From Casuarina equisetifolia (taxonomy: Eukaryota; Streptophyta; Magnoliopsida; Fagales; Casuarinaceae), in assembly GCA_028551475.1 (NCBI GenBank), contig CM052360.1, positions 8,234,501-8,298,500 of the forward strand: 64,000 bases of DNA. Reading direction: 5' to 3'. Shown here piece by piece: positions 30,601-42,374 of the stretch. The position numbers and the translations under genes were made by a program. The first letter of the stretch is position 1, and each line of letters starts with the position of its first letter. The notes below the pieces were generated by a model. It made no database searches. It had not been told where the DNA came from and saw nothing but the letters and a program-made list of their open reading frames with translations.

Positions 30601-33252
30601 CAAGGAAATTTCCCAATGACACATAAACCAAGTACTACCTGAAGCCTTCCAGCAGTATCCATTATCACTACATCTATGTTTTTCTTTTTGGCCTCTTCTA
30701 AACCTTGCTTAGCTATTATTGAAGGTTTAACATCAGTTCCAGCTGTATGAACAGGCACATCCACCTGTCACAAGCTATAAATGGAAGTGAGAATGAATCA
30801 AACAATAATGCTAATTGTGAATTTGAATTGGAAAAATCAGAATAATCAGATACCTCAGTCATCAGTTTGTCATATAAAAGTAAGAAAACATAAACACATT
30901 GAGCATCTATAAATAAAACTTTGTTTCAATCTACAATTTGTCAGAATATCCCACCTGCTGCTAACAATGATATTTCATATGTGACACATTTGTAACAAAG
31001 TTAGCTTGTATCCATGTGAACAGAAAGTGGATTACTAGAATTATAGGCAATTGAAAAATTGAATTGATTAGAACGGAAAACTCCGAGACTTGATTTACAA
31101 TAGAAAGGTACCATTACCTGTTCGCCCAAAATAACAAGTTGGTCAATAGCAGCTGGTCTATACACATCTCCAGCAACCAGCATGCAACTCTTTCCCTGTG
31201 GTCAATGTTATGTCATTGGTGTCAGCAAGGTTGTGCAACATACTAGACCATCCATCGACAACCATTACAAAAGCACCACTCTAAGAAAAGGAGAGCTTTT
31301 GGGACTAAACCTGTTTCTTAAGATAAAAAGCCAACTTTGCACAAACAGTAGTTTTTCCAACTCCCTGTAGACCAGCTAATAGTATTACAGTGGGAACAGA
31401 CTTTGCGAAAACTAGTTCAGATACCTCTCCACCCATCAATTTCACAAGCTCATCGTGTACAATCTGCAAGAAACAAAAATAAACACATATTCTTAGACCA
31501 CAGTAAAAATTCATTAGAGATTACCTAGCTTTCAGTAGAAAGCACCTAGCTTTTCTTGCTTTCACACTAAACGCTTCTCTTCATTGTTGAGGCAGGGGAA
31601 AAAGAAAAAAACAGCTGTGTTGATAAAGAGACCATCTCATGCTAAATATATAAAATTTAAGTGAATGACTAGTTCAGATACCTCCCCACCCATGTCCTCC
31701 TTTGGATACTCCACACGCATTTTTTTCTAAAATGTCAACAAGTGATAATGGTCCGTGAAATCTTACACAGCAAAGAGAGGGAAAAGAGATGGAATGAATG
31801 ATTTAGAGAAAATGAAGCAATTAAGGGCCTGTTTGCAAATGGTTTCTTGATAAAGAATAATACCTGAAAAGTTTTGGACCAAAGTTAGGGTTGGAAACTC
31901 ATTTCCCACCCCATTTTTTCTAAAATGTTTGGCAACCAACCATCCATGCTTTTTTTTATTAGCTAGAAATTTCAGATATGGTCCTTACTTCTAAAAGTTA
32001 ATTAATAACGAAGTAAAAATAAAAACCTCAGGTAAATCTATGTGAAAGACTAAGTTGTTGCCTGCATGCATGCTCTTTCTTCTCCATCACTACCAGTCTC
32101 TTCCGTTCACATTTCGAGTGGATGGTCTTTGTTTAAGTGATAAAAATGCTTACTGAGTTGACTTGGTTGTAATCCCAAGAGATATGCAATTTCCATAGGT
32201 AAATATAAATCTTGGTTTCATCAAGTTAATAACAGTAAATACATCCAGTTGAGACCTAGATGAAACCAAAGTCTCGGCACAAGAACTAAGTCAAGCATTT
32301 AAACAACCGTTTCACGTATTCTATACAAGATCTCAGTTTAATTGCACTTAAGGACTTAAAATAATCAACAGAATATATTCTTCATACCTTAACCAGTTGC
32401 TGATCCGGTTTCACCCCACGAATCAACCCAACACCAACGGCCTGCTCACTAACAGCTTGCACAAACCGCCGGACAACAGGAAGGCTCACCTATCAACGTA
32501 AGAGCAGATAAGTATTCCATTTATCACACATCCATCAAAAACAAACACACATACGCAAAGCAAACAGTCTCAGACTAAGTCACTTACATCTGCTTCCAAA
32601 AGAGCTCTCCTAATATCTCGCATTGGCTCCACTATATTTTCCTTGGTCAAAACCTCTGTAACAAGGGCAATATCTCAAACCTTTACCAACTTAGATAAGT
32701 TATACAAGCCCATGCAACCAAGTGTATTAAAAAACTCTCGATGTAATTTCCCAAATTTTCTTCTTTCATCACACATGGGAAAAATTAATTAGAATGACAA
32801 ACAAGAAAAACAAAATCGTACCTTCTCCTTTGAGCTTATTCCAGGCGGCCTCAAGCCCGCTCGTGAGCTGCCCAAACATCTCAGCTCTAACAACTACACC
32901 ACGCGTACCTCTTTCCACTGTAATACTCTTTGACTTCACCCAACCCCATATTTCTCTCTGAAAAACAAGAACCGAATTCACAAACGAGAGAGAGACCAAT
33001 CTAGTAATCAAAGAACAGGTGCCCATGTCACATACGAGCTTAATGTTGCTTTATTTGACTTACAGTAAACAAGTTTCTTGAAGAGAGTGATATGGGACTG
33101 CTCGAACCAGCCCATGACGAGCGAAATCGACTCGGTTTCCTCCCGTCGTTCGAGCCGCCACTGCAGCACAAGCTTCTGCGGCTCGAACTGAAGGAATGAG
33201 AAGCCGAGGTGAAATGGCGGCAAGCAACGGTCGCTAGCTGTGCGGCCTCCAT
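27657..33252 (-). CDS. CPSRP54: Chloroplast signal recognition particle 54 kDa subunit (cpSRP54)
   Basis: Stromal GTPase that, with cpSRP43, cpFtsY and ALB3, delivers light-harvesting proteins to the thylakoid and assists co-translational insertion. Fifteen exons: 33252-33064, 32957-32822, 32655-32588, 32489-32388, 31463-31311, 31195-31118, 30764-30639, 30503-30401, 30122-30022, 29356-29219, 29131-28988, 28638-28563, 28387-28302, 28138-28013 and 27764-27657. All phases match; 577 aa (Arabidopsis about 560). Transit peptide about 1-75. NG domain: G1 GLQGVGKTT (~196-204), DTAGRLQ (~278-284), [10 protein letters not shown] (~336). Met-rich M domain about 385-540. The C-terminal ARRKR motif (548-552) is the known cpSRP43-binding site. 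The start at MEAAQ matches the family N-terminus; an upstream in-frame ATG at 33276 is less likely. Exon 12 uses an unusual donor, CCCG|GTCTCT. Confidence 0.96.
28871..28985. repeat. 35-bp minisatellite in cpSRP54 intron 11
   Basis: Three near-identical 35-bp units start at 28871, 28906 and 28941. A 10-bp partial fourth unit, GGGCTTTCAT, starts at 28976 and runs up to the exon 11 donor at 28986-28987. Confidence 0.92.
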
Positions 33253-33969
33253 TCGATCAAAGTCGGAGGATTTCAAGCTTTCATTTCTGTTTTCTCTTCC
33301 CTTGTGTATGTCTGTGCGAGAGTGTGTATAGGCGCTTTATCCACTGAAAAGAGAACCGAGATTGCGTTCGTCAGTTGGCACTATCTATCCGGTTAGTTGC
33401 CTGTGTTACGCGTAGTACCGCAGTACTTTGCATCGCGTCATCGCAAGCCGTGAAGATGGATCACGGGGAGACGTCAAAACGCACCGCTTCCAAATCCCAA
33501 CTCCTTCAAAGGCTATGCTTCACAGTATATATCGCCGGTAAAGCATCGGATTGTACCACGGTTTGTCTCGATGGCATATATAAAGTTGATAGATCATGCT
33601 ATATTCTTTATCTTTATCTATTATTATTTTTTTGTACGAATGGAATAGTTTATATCATCCAAACCTTATAATTAACAGCAACGACTGTACAGATATTACT
33701 ACAATAATTTTCTATAGGTCCAAGACCAAATAGCAACGACCAACACCCAGCACTTTTAGAAACAGTTTGAGGCACGGCATTGGCCCCTTAAATCTAAAGA
33801 AACGCACAACACACGCATCTCTTAAAAGATCGGGAATCCGGCTACAGGCAAAATATAGGTTTATTGCCTATAAAGACGAAATGTAAAAGTTTTGCCTTCC
33901 AGTTTCTCTAAAATCCTGTTAGTTGGCCAAGGTCAGAGAGCCTAGTGCAATACGGAGACAATAAATAAA
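33253..33969. other. Intergenic: cpSRP54 promoter side and PPTase 3' flank
   Basis: The first part is the cpSRP54 5' UTR/promoter; the last part is the 3' UTR of the phosphopantetheinyl transferase. A + strand ORF at 33375-33671 has no recognisable similarity and was not called. Confidence 0.55.
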
Positions 33970-36900
33970 TCATTCATAATTGCATCCAGCTATTGCTACA
34001 ACAGCATCAGTTCCAGAAACGCATTCATCTTCAACAAATGGAATGGTTCTCCACACTGTCAATTTGAGGGGAAGGGTCTCTTTTCCTGCAAATAATGCAG
34101 CATTAGAAACGTAGCCATGCTTTAGAATTATTGTTATTTTTAGTGAGAGAAAAATCGGACTCACCCCCAGCCTTTCTATCCTTTTCGGTGCAAATGGCAG
34201 CATAATGAGAACCGGCAACTTCCAAGAGTGCAAACTGCCAATTGTCTACGTGGTTCTTGGGTTCATCAATACCATCAATGACTATATCAAATGCCTGAGA
34301 GCATAATAAAAAACGGATGAGATATCATGTACTTTATAAGAAAAACTGCTCATGTAATCTGTGTATTCAAGATCATTTTTCATTAAAAGTTTACTTGCTA
34401 AAGCTAGAATTCTCAATCTGAATATATCATTGCATGCCTATGCCACAAAGTTGGCTTGGATCAAATTTCCTATGACTAGCATACTAACTCTAGAAACCTA
34501 GAAATTTTACAATCACAGCTGCCTTATGGACAACTGGATTCAAGAGGTGTTTGAAGTCTCATTTCCTTGGCATGGCAAGTGTTGGGACTACACTCTGCAC
34601 TGTATGCTGACAGATTTTAAGGGAAATCCCCCCTCTGTCTGGTTGACACACTTCTGTTCCCGCTGCAAAGAAAGTCTAGAACTTTTCAGAAAGTATCCTC
34701 CGCAATAGATTTGGCCCCTCGTTGTTCCCGTTTCTGTTACGCATTTGATAAGGATGCAGGGTCCTTTTGGGGCTCTATTCTTTGAGTTTATCCTCAATAA
34801 ATTCTTATTCCTTCCCTTGGCCCCAGGGAAGGAATAAAAAAGTGCAAAAGTGCAAAAGAGCAAAAGAAAGTGCACTTAGATACCTCAGAACCTCCATGAC
34901 TCAAAGGATGAGTGCCTTCTTCCACAAGAGTCTGAAATCGAATTGTAAAGGTGTTAAAAGGTGCAGCAGAGAAGCCCCTCCCCAATGCTTTCACATACGC
35001 CTCCTGAGAAAACGATCATAACTATAATAAACAGCTATTACTTGTTAACAAACGTTACATTAAACTCAAAGTTAGCCATACTTTTTTTTCCTATTACTTT
35101 TACTTGTAATTATGCATGTATCTAGTGGATCTTGAACCCACCACCTCACCCTCGGCTTTATTCTTATTGGAGGTACCTTTTGACCTGGAGATCTTTGACC
35201 TCAAAGTTCAATCATTCTATCCCTATGTCTTCTTTGAGTTCATGCAAAAGTGTATGCATGCTTCCAGCTTCTCAAATCCATACTGCTTAGCATTATTATC
35301 AACCGAATCATTTAAGTTATGTACATTCAAAACCACATTTTAAACTCTTCTTTCAATCTATCCATTTTTTATGATTTTCACGGTTCTTTTTGGAACACCA
35401 GCTACATAGAAACAAATAAATGACGTGCAGGCAAGTTTTTGCCGAAGATGGAAAGAAAGAACAAAACACATAACCATCCACACCCAAAACTGAACTCACT
35501 CCCACTCACCACTCAAGAAATAATGCTTGAAGCAGGAAAAATATATACTTTTGGCAGTCCAGACTAAATTGTAGGCCATCAAACATTAGAACATCACAAA
35601 AATTTGCAGCAGAACCCATCAAGAAACTCTTTATCAGGATTCATCACAATCTCATCCAACCATCACAGTGAACTGAAGGTACTTAATGTAAACCCAAACT
35701 AGCACAACTTAACTCACCTTGAGAGTCCATAATTTTATAAACTCCTGACGCTGAAATTCAGGGTCTGAAACAGCAGTTAAAAGTTCCACTTCGTAAGGAG
35801 AAAAGTACCTTCGAGCAAATGCTAGGATATTGTTCTTTAACTTCCGTTGCTTCTCTTCCACATCAATACCAATCTACAATTAGAAAAATGAACAATATCA
35901 GATAATGCCAGAGTTTCTTCAACACAATCAACAATAATTACAATGAAATGCAGATGTTATAGAGATCAAAAGAGAACATAAAATTGCACAGCAGAATTTA
36001 TTTTCTACTCTTGGACATTCACAATACTTACCGGTGAATTCACAGTCACTCCACAAGCTATTAGGGAAGGAGTGTGTGAAATGTTGAAATGCAAGGGTGT
36101 TACTTGCTGGCCATCAACATCTTGCCAGTCTAGCTATTCAAACACACTATAAGCATATTAAAGAAGCATGTGAAAAAAAAAGAACATTAAAAGAATATAA
36201 TAACAATATAGTTGAGAAACGCTGCTGAAAAAGCATATAAGTTACATTACACAGTAGAGGCCAGAAAAGAAACTCACCTCAGGCTTCCCATACATATTCG
36301 TCCTAAACTTCAATGATCTTGGATGAACTTGATAATTTGTCTGATCTAGTAACGAAAAATAGCAGTTAGATACATACATAACCCCTCTGTACAACATTGT
36401 CAAAAAGATTGGAAATCGATTCCTGTAAGGCAAAAGTAAATGAACAGGCAACTAAATACGACAAGGTGGGACAGAATCTCAAATTCTTTCTTTGCCTAGG
36501 TACTTGGATAGCAAAAGCCAAGTAATCTCTACTATGAATTTCATTCACACTAAAAGATATGATTGTCAATTAAACTAATCTACTGCATTGTTGGAATACA
36601 CAATCTGTTGATTACTGCGACAAATATGACAAATTCACTGACTATGCTGCATATATGCAATTACGAAAACGACTTCATTTACTACCCTAATTATAAGACA
36701 CAAGCAATGAAGAATGACAATAACAAAGGAGGACCTACATCTTGAAATCGTAGTGCGGACCAGTGCCCGGGCCAGCAAAGCTCTTTTTTGGAGTTGATCT
36801 CCACTCATTCGGAAAACATTTTCTCTCTCGCATGGGGATAGAAGTTCTAAATATCGATTAAGAAGCGTTTCATTCTTCACCTCGTTAGGAACCGTATACC

Positions 36901-37341
36901 ATAAATGTGTCTCCCTGCAAAACCCAAAAATCATGTCCTCTTCATATTGGAATTTGTACAAATAGCGCCGATGTTCAATAGTCTCCCCAAGGATCAAGAC
37001 CTCCACAATTTCAAGGATCACATCACAACAGACTCGGAATCTTAAGTAATATCTCAAACTGGTCCAGATTTTTCCATCTGAGCATACAACTTAAGAAACG
37101 CGGCCCATAAAAGAGGTTGTAGATACTAAGTCGAGAAAATCTGAACTATTCAATTAAAAATGATGATTGAAGTTGGAGAAATATGAATAAATCCTAAAAA
37201 TCCTTCTCCTCAATAGACTAACATAATTACGGGATACATAAAAGCAATGCCATAAGTGTCATACGTTGGAGATGGAAGCGGCAGTGGCAGCAGAGGGGAC
37301 GAAGGAGAAAAGAAATTCCGTTGGAAGCAACGTGTATTCAT
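33970..37341 (-). CDS. 4'-phosphopantetheinyl transferase, Sfp type
   Basis: Transfers 4'-phosphopantetheine from CoA to a serine of carrier proteins such as acyl carrier protein. Eight exons: 37341-37265, 36914-36739, 36345-36278, 36133-36032, 35873-35718, 35003-34884, 34294-34165 and 34085-33970. All phases match; 314 aa. Exon 1 gives MNTRCFQRNFFSPSSP and a Leu/Pro-rich stretch, possibly an organelle-targeting peptide. The core begins ETHLWYTVPNEV. Mg2+/CoA-binding signatures are intact: IGIDVEE (142-148) at the start of exon 5, and FIKLWTLK joined to EAYVKALGRG across exons 5-6, the W-x-x-KEA motif. The conserved LHFNISHT and GKPE blocks are also present. Frame stays open for about 47 codons upstream of the exon 2 acceptor, so intron retention or an alternative start is possible. 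Which carrier protein it serves cannot be told. Confidence 0.93.
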
Positions 37342-39222
37342 TGTGATGTTCACTCTACGCCTCAACGACAACAACGACAACAACGACATGCACTAAGCAA
37401 GCTATGCGAGATAGCTGCCATCATAGAATTAACCGCGTTAACAAAACAACACCAAAATTTAACTCCTTAGGGTTCCACGATTCCAAGTTAAGAGAGAAGA
37501 CAGCTCTTACAGGTGAAAAGGCAAATTCGTTCGAGGAAATGAATCGACAGAAGGTTAGTTCGGCTGGGTTTTTGATTCTTGGCACTAAAGCCGAGAGCCG
37601 GGATGAGAACTGTTTCGCCCACCGGCTGAAAGCCTCTGTGAGAAAATCCCTTCAGTTCTCTGCCGTGTTCTCATCTGCGTCTCAGGAACGCCTCGGGCCG
37701 ATTGGGTGACAAGTTGGTTCGGAAGCCTCTCAATTGCGGAGAGGAATGCTTTCAAACAGAGAAATGCATCGTCAGATGAATAAAGGCTGATTCAGAAGGA
37801 AGCAGAAAATAGAGATGAAAATGTTTAATCATTATGCGCCATCGTCCGGGCTTTGCTGCTAATTAGGCTTCGCCGCCTTGCGCTTTGCGTATACCTGCAA
37901 AGCGCTGCCCATTGTGGAATGCGTTGGAGCCAGTGTTGTTCGGCTTCTTAAAATCTGGTGACAGAGGCCTACCTATGAATAACCAATTTTAAATAGCTCT
38001 TAATTTGTTGCTTAGTAAATTAATTTATTGGTAAACTAGTAGAAATTTATTGAGTTATATACTATACGCGTGTAATTGGGTACAAATTGAAAAATTAAAA
38101 ATTAAAAATTTCTTAATTCCTGAAGTAGATTTTAAAAAATGATGATTATTCTAAAAGTGATGTGTTTATTGTACACTATTGTCCAGTGGTCAATATGCGT
38201 TCCCATTGACTGTTGGATACTTATTTATTCTTATTGTTTATACTTGTTATATGATTGAAAACCGAACTGGTTTCTCTTCATGATTCCTCATGAATGTGTA
38301 AGAATGTTAATCGTTATTTCTAGATTTGTATACGTAGATCACATCCATCACCTACCGTTAGGCAGTGTTTCCTGATTCATTGTCGAGGTCCCAGCACAAG
38401 CGTAAATCCATTAGAACAAGTTCTCATCCTATAGATTCTTGACTAGTTGCCAAGACTTTGATAGACCCAACTATTGCCATTTTTCCTTATTAACCACCAA
38501 TTTATAAAACACATATTCACAGCGACCTCATCAACCTCTCATTTAGACCACCAATTATGAATGTTCAACTCAAAATACTTATATCTCTCATCCCACTTCA
38601 CGTGTTATCTTACTATTAATTGCCATTTCATTTGTGAAAAAATATAGCACAAGGGATTGTTCACACTTTTCATGTTTCGACTAAGGAGCACCCAATAGAT
38701 CTATTAACAAAGGCATTAGGTGTAAGGCAACGGCGCTTTCCTATCAGCAAGAGTAAAACGTTTAACTTGCATGCAGCGTAAGTGTTAAAAGTGGCGCATT
38801 TATGTGTTCTTATGAAGCATTTGATATTAACTTCATTTTGTTTCTTTACTTAATTCACTATTGTTGTTTATATTTGTAACATAATTGATAATTCATCTGG
38901 TTTCTCATCCTCATAACCTGGAAAAACATTGATTATTGTTTATAAATTTGCAACATTAAATCTTGTATTCTGACATAAACCTGACAAGCCTTTCAACGTC
39001 TTTTTACATTGGTTGACTTGTGGCCGCCGGGACAGTGATTGGGACGCTGGTGTTGAGAGCCCATCTTTGCCACAGTGGCTCTCAACCACCAGTCGGATCT
39101 GCCTTCTGAAGAGAAGTCATACCTGGTCTATGGTTAGTTGACAGCTGTGTCGCGTTATTAACACTGTGAAGTTCAATCATTAGCCCTAATCTCCGCGATC
39201 ATCTACCAACCGTGTCAAAAAG
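37342..39222. other. Intergenic: PPTase promoter side and duplicated TNL-1 5' flank
   Basis: 37342-37780 is single-copy DNA upstream of the PPTase. From about 37786 (GCTGATTCAGAAGGA) and again from about 37923 the sequence is homologous to 47587-49660, the 5' flank of TNL-2. An old copia relic lies inside. A + strand ORF at 37404-37709 is not supported by any family similarity. Confidence 0.7.
38610..38725 (+). mobile_element. Relic of Ty1/copia RNase H C-terminus
   Basis: Translation shows decayed pieces of the typical copia RNase H end, INCHFICEK followed, in a shifted frame, by HVSTKEHPIDLLTKALG. Stops and frame changes make it a fossil. A further decayed copy sits at the corresponding place upstream of TNL-2 (about 48770-48985), so this insertion predates the tandem duplication. 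Confidence 0.7.
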
Positions 39223-40212
39223 ATGGACAATCACGCCCTCCCCGATTCCTCCGCTCCCGGAGCCTCCAGGCATCTTGAGATGTGTTTCTGAGCTTCAGAG
39301 GCGAAGAGACGCGCCACAGCTTCACGTCCAACCTTTACAACTCGCCCGAGAAACAAGGCGTCCGGGTGTTCCTCGACGAAAGGCTGTGCCGGGGGGTGAA
39401 TATCGCTTCTGACCTGTTCGAGGCCATCGAGAACTCGGCCGCTTCCATCGTCATCATCCCACCGAACTACGCGTCGTCTCGGTGGTGCCTTCAGGAACTT
39501 TCCAAGATATTCGAGTGCCGGAGGCTCATACTCCCCCGTGTTCTACCTAGTTGACCCGTCGGACGTACGGAAGCATACGGGATCATTCACAGAACATTTC
39601 AAGAAGCATGAAAATAGGTGTGGGAAGGAAGAGGCTTTGAAGTGGAGAGAAGCTCTGGAAAAAGCGGCTGCCCTTTCTGGTTGGGTTTTCGATCGCAGGT
39701 GTTGTACTTATTAATATGTCTCATACTCAAAACGATTTTGTCCTTGTTCCTCGTATTGGAGTAGAAAAGATCTCTCTAAGGAACCTTTCACAAAACGCAA
39801 CACTTGTGGTCATCAAGATTCTGTTAACATACAACAAAACCTATATGCATCCAAAACATCTTGTTTGGATTTATGGTTTCTTCTTGTTCTCTTGAATTTA
39901 CAGAAAGATCTTGTTGCTTTTTACCTTTGACATTGCCGACTAAATCAGAGAGTTGCCTTCGGGCTTAATTGCTTTTTCTGGTTGAAATCAAGCAATAGGT
40001 AATAGTTTACTAGTTAAGAGGCCAACAGTGACAACTGATCCAAAAAAAAATATTGCCAACTGGTCGTTTCCTCTTTTATTCAATCCTACATGTACAAAAA
40101 GAAAGAATTGCTTTTGTCTATAAATCCTTGAAAAGTGTGAAGTCTTCGGTGGCATCTTTTGCTGGAAAAAGAATGCATTTTTTTAATGACTCAAGGTTTT
40201 GCTTATTGAAAC

Positions 40213-40934
40213 TGTTGGGATCTATACTCCCACATCGGTCCTGGATGGCCAAAGTAACGGCCATATAAGCTGGGGATGTACCTCCCCTTGAGACGCGCGT
40301 TTTGAGGAGGAAAGGGCCCCCGTTTAAGATGGTATCAGAACCGATGGTTTATATGTCCGGACTGAGTGGGTCCCCAGTACCTAACCTGTCTACCCGATAT
40401 TGGGAGCAGGGGGCATGTTGGGATCTATACTCCCACATCGGTCCTGGATGGCCAAAGTAACGGCCATATAAGCTGGGGATGTACCTCCCTTTGTGACGCG
40501 CGTTTTGAGGAGGAAAGGGCCCCCATTTATCATGGTATCAAAGCTAGGTTTATGTTCAGATTGAGTGGGTCCCCAGTACCTAACCTGTCTACCCGATATT
40601 GGGAGCAGGGGGCATGTTGGGATCTATACTCCCACATCGGTCCTGGATGGCCAAAGTAACGGCCATATAAGCTGGGGATGTACCTCCCCTTGTGACGCGC
40701 GTTTTGAGGAGGAAAGGGCCCCCATTTATCATGGTATCGGAGCCGATGGTTTATATGTCCGGACTGAGTGAGTCCCCAGCACCTAACCTGTCTACCCGAT
40801 ATTGGGAGCAGGGGGCATGTTGGGATCTATACTCCCACATCGGTCCTGGATGGCCAAAGTAACGGCCATATAAGCTGGGGATGTACCTCCCCTTGTGACG
40901 CGCGTTTTGAGGAGGAAAGGGCCCCCATTTATCA
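40213..40934 (+). mobile_element. Tandem TRIM array A (4 LTRs, 3 internal domains) in TNL-1 intron 1
   Basis: Four direct LTR copies of 117 bp start with TGTTGGGATC; the last three end ATTTATCA. They lie at 40213-40329, 40416-40532, 40615-40731 and 40818-40934. Between them are internal segments of 82-86 bp that begin TGGTATCAGA (primer-binding site complementary to initiator tRNA-Met) and end in polypurine GGGAGCAGGGGGCA. This is the plan of a terminal-repeat retrotransposon in miniature, with no coding capacity. GAAAC lies directly on both sides (40208-40212, 40935-40939), a 5-bp target duplication. The TNL-2 intron has the uninterrupted site ATTGAAACTTTG near 50641. Orientation is taken from the primer-binding site, which is on the + strand. 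Confidence 0.92.
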
Positions 40935-41362
40935 GAAACTTTGGCATCTCTTGCCGTGAAGATGGTTCGTTGTCTGATCATTTGCACAAAGGGGGTATTT
41001 TTTTCAGTCGTGGTGGAGATTTCCATTTTGTTTCCACACTTTCTTTTTCTATTCGGCTTGCGTTAAGCACTTGAAGTGAAATATTGGCATCTTATCCCCT
41101 ACTCTTCTCTATGCTCAGTTGTTTATTTTTCATGCATGTATGTTAAAACAACTGAGTCTTTAGAACTTCTTGAGCGATTGCAAATAGACATTGCAAGGCA
41201 TAAAGTTTGAAGAGTCTATGTGTCACCTGCATTATTATTGACATTGTTTTATAAAGTTAAATGAGTTTGTATGTTACATGCATTTGACATTGTTTTTACT
41301 CATACTTTTACTTATTTAACAGCAACGAGGGACTAGTGAGGCGGCTGACTAGATAGTTAAGT

Positions 41363-41653
41363 TGCAAAAATATTGCCTGAAGCTGATGGAGGATTCCTCC
41401 ACGGGTAGTTGCTCTCCTGAAAATGCTCATGTTGATGAAGAGTTCTTCTCCACGGGCGGTTGCTCTCCTCAAAATGCTCGTGCCCACGTTTGAAGAGAGA
41501 TTTCTCTCTCTTCTCGCAGACGCAGCCTGATTTGGATGATGATGCGGATTCTTCTTCCAAACGCCGACGTCAATACCTGATCTATTCTCAACCGGCGGGC
41601 TTTCCTCTTTCATCAACGGAGTTAATGGCAGCGCGCCCCTCTACCTCTGTTTG
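41363..41653 (+). other. Foreign gene-like insert in TNL-1, left part
   Basis: Sequence not homologous to TNL-2 or TNL-3, placed where NB-ARC codons should be. It reads as degenerate coding DNA. One frame gives KYCLKLMEDSSTGSCSPENA with an imperfect internal duplication (CCACGGGTAGTTGCTCTCCT at about 41400, again at about 41450). Another frame gives PDLDDDADSSSKRRRQ and a Ser/Pro-rich stretch up to the copia insertion site. I recognise no family. It was split by the copia element; the right part starts at 47128. Confidence 0.55.
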
Positions 41654-42327
41654 TGATGGGAAAAACGACGTATAAAGTTTCCCACTTTGATTGAACCTAT
41701 GAGGAAATACTAAAACACCAACGATGTATTCGAATCACAAGTAAAATAATCAAATCACAGTCAACACAAAAGAATTTCTACGTGGAAAAATTCCTCCAAT
41801 GTAAAGGATAAAAAACCACGGAGTCCACCCAAATCTCCACTATATCAATCATTAGGATACAACCCAATCAAGTCCTTAACAATAGCAACAGGACAAAGAT
41901 TTACTGATTCAACAACAATAGAATCACCAATAAATAGTGAAGAACAAGTTGTAAACAACAACTTAACCAAGAAAAGTTGGAGAAATATCACCCAGATTTT
42001 CGACCACAATTTGCTGACTTCAAGAGCTCCAAACGACGATACAACCGTTCACAATGAAGAACACCCAATCCCGAACCTGCTGACAAAAAATCAGCTCAAT
42101 CAGACCACGGATCATCCTTGATCAAACGTTTGATCAACTGCTGCGCAGGGCCTCTAATTCCTGCGAAATTCTGCTCTTTTCTTTTCTCTCTCTCTTTTTT
42201 CTTTTGACGGCCACTCACCTTTTCTCTTAAAAAAAAACCCTATATTTTTTCTTTTAAACCTTAGGGCCACATTACCCTAATTGGACCCAATAATAAGTCC
42301 CCGAATATGGGCTGGACCAACCCAACA
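41654..42327 (-). repeat. Copia 3' LTR
   Basis: 674-bp terminal repeat; + strand ends TGATGGG...CAACCCAACA. Adjacent to the polypurine tract. Confidence 0.95.
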
Positions 42328-42341
42328 ATTCTCCCCCTCCA
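42328..42341 (-). other. Copia polypurine tract
   Basis: On the element's strand reads TGGAGGGGGAGAAT directly before the 3' LTR, the expected plus-strand DNA primer. Confidence 0.85.
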
Positions 42342-42374
42342 GCCCAAATGAGGGAGATTCCATATGTTCATTTC

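Noticed and set aside
36915..37057. Open frame running upstream into PPTase exon 2, giving an alternative N-terminus
   Set aside because: It starts at a TTG, has no family similarity, and a clean TTTTGCAG acceptor plus exon 1 at 37265-37341 gives a proper ATG and matching phase. Kept only as possible intron retention.
40366..40959. Repeated ORFs in TRIM array A (MGPQYLTCLPDIGSRG type)
   Set aside because: The ORFs recur because the DNA repeats, cross LTR and priming site, and have no family similarity; not genes.
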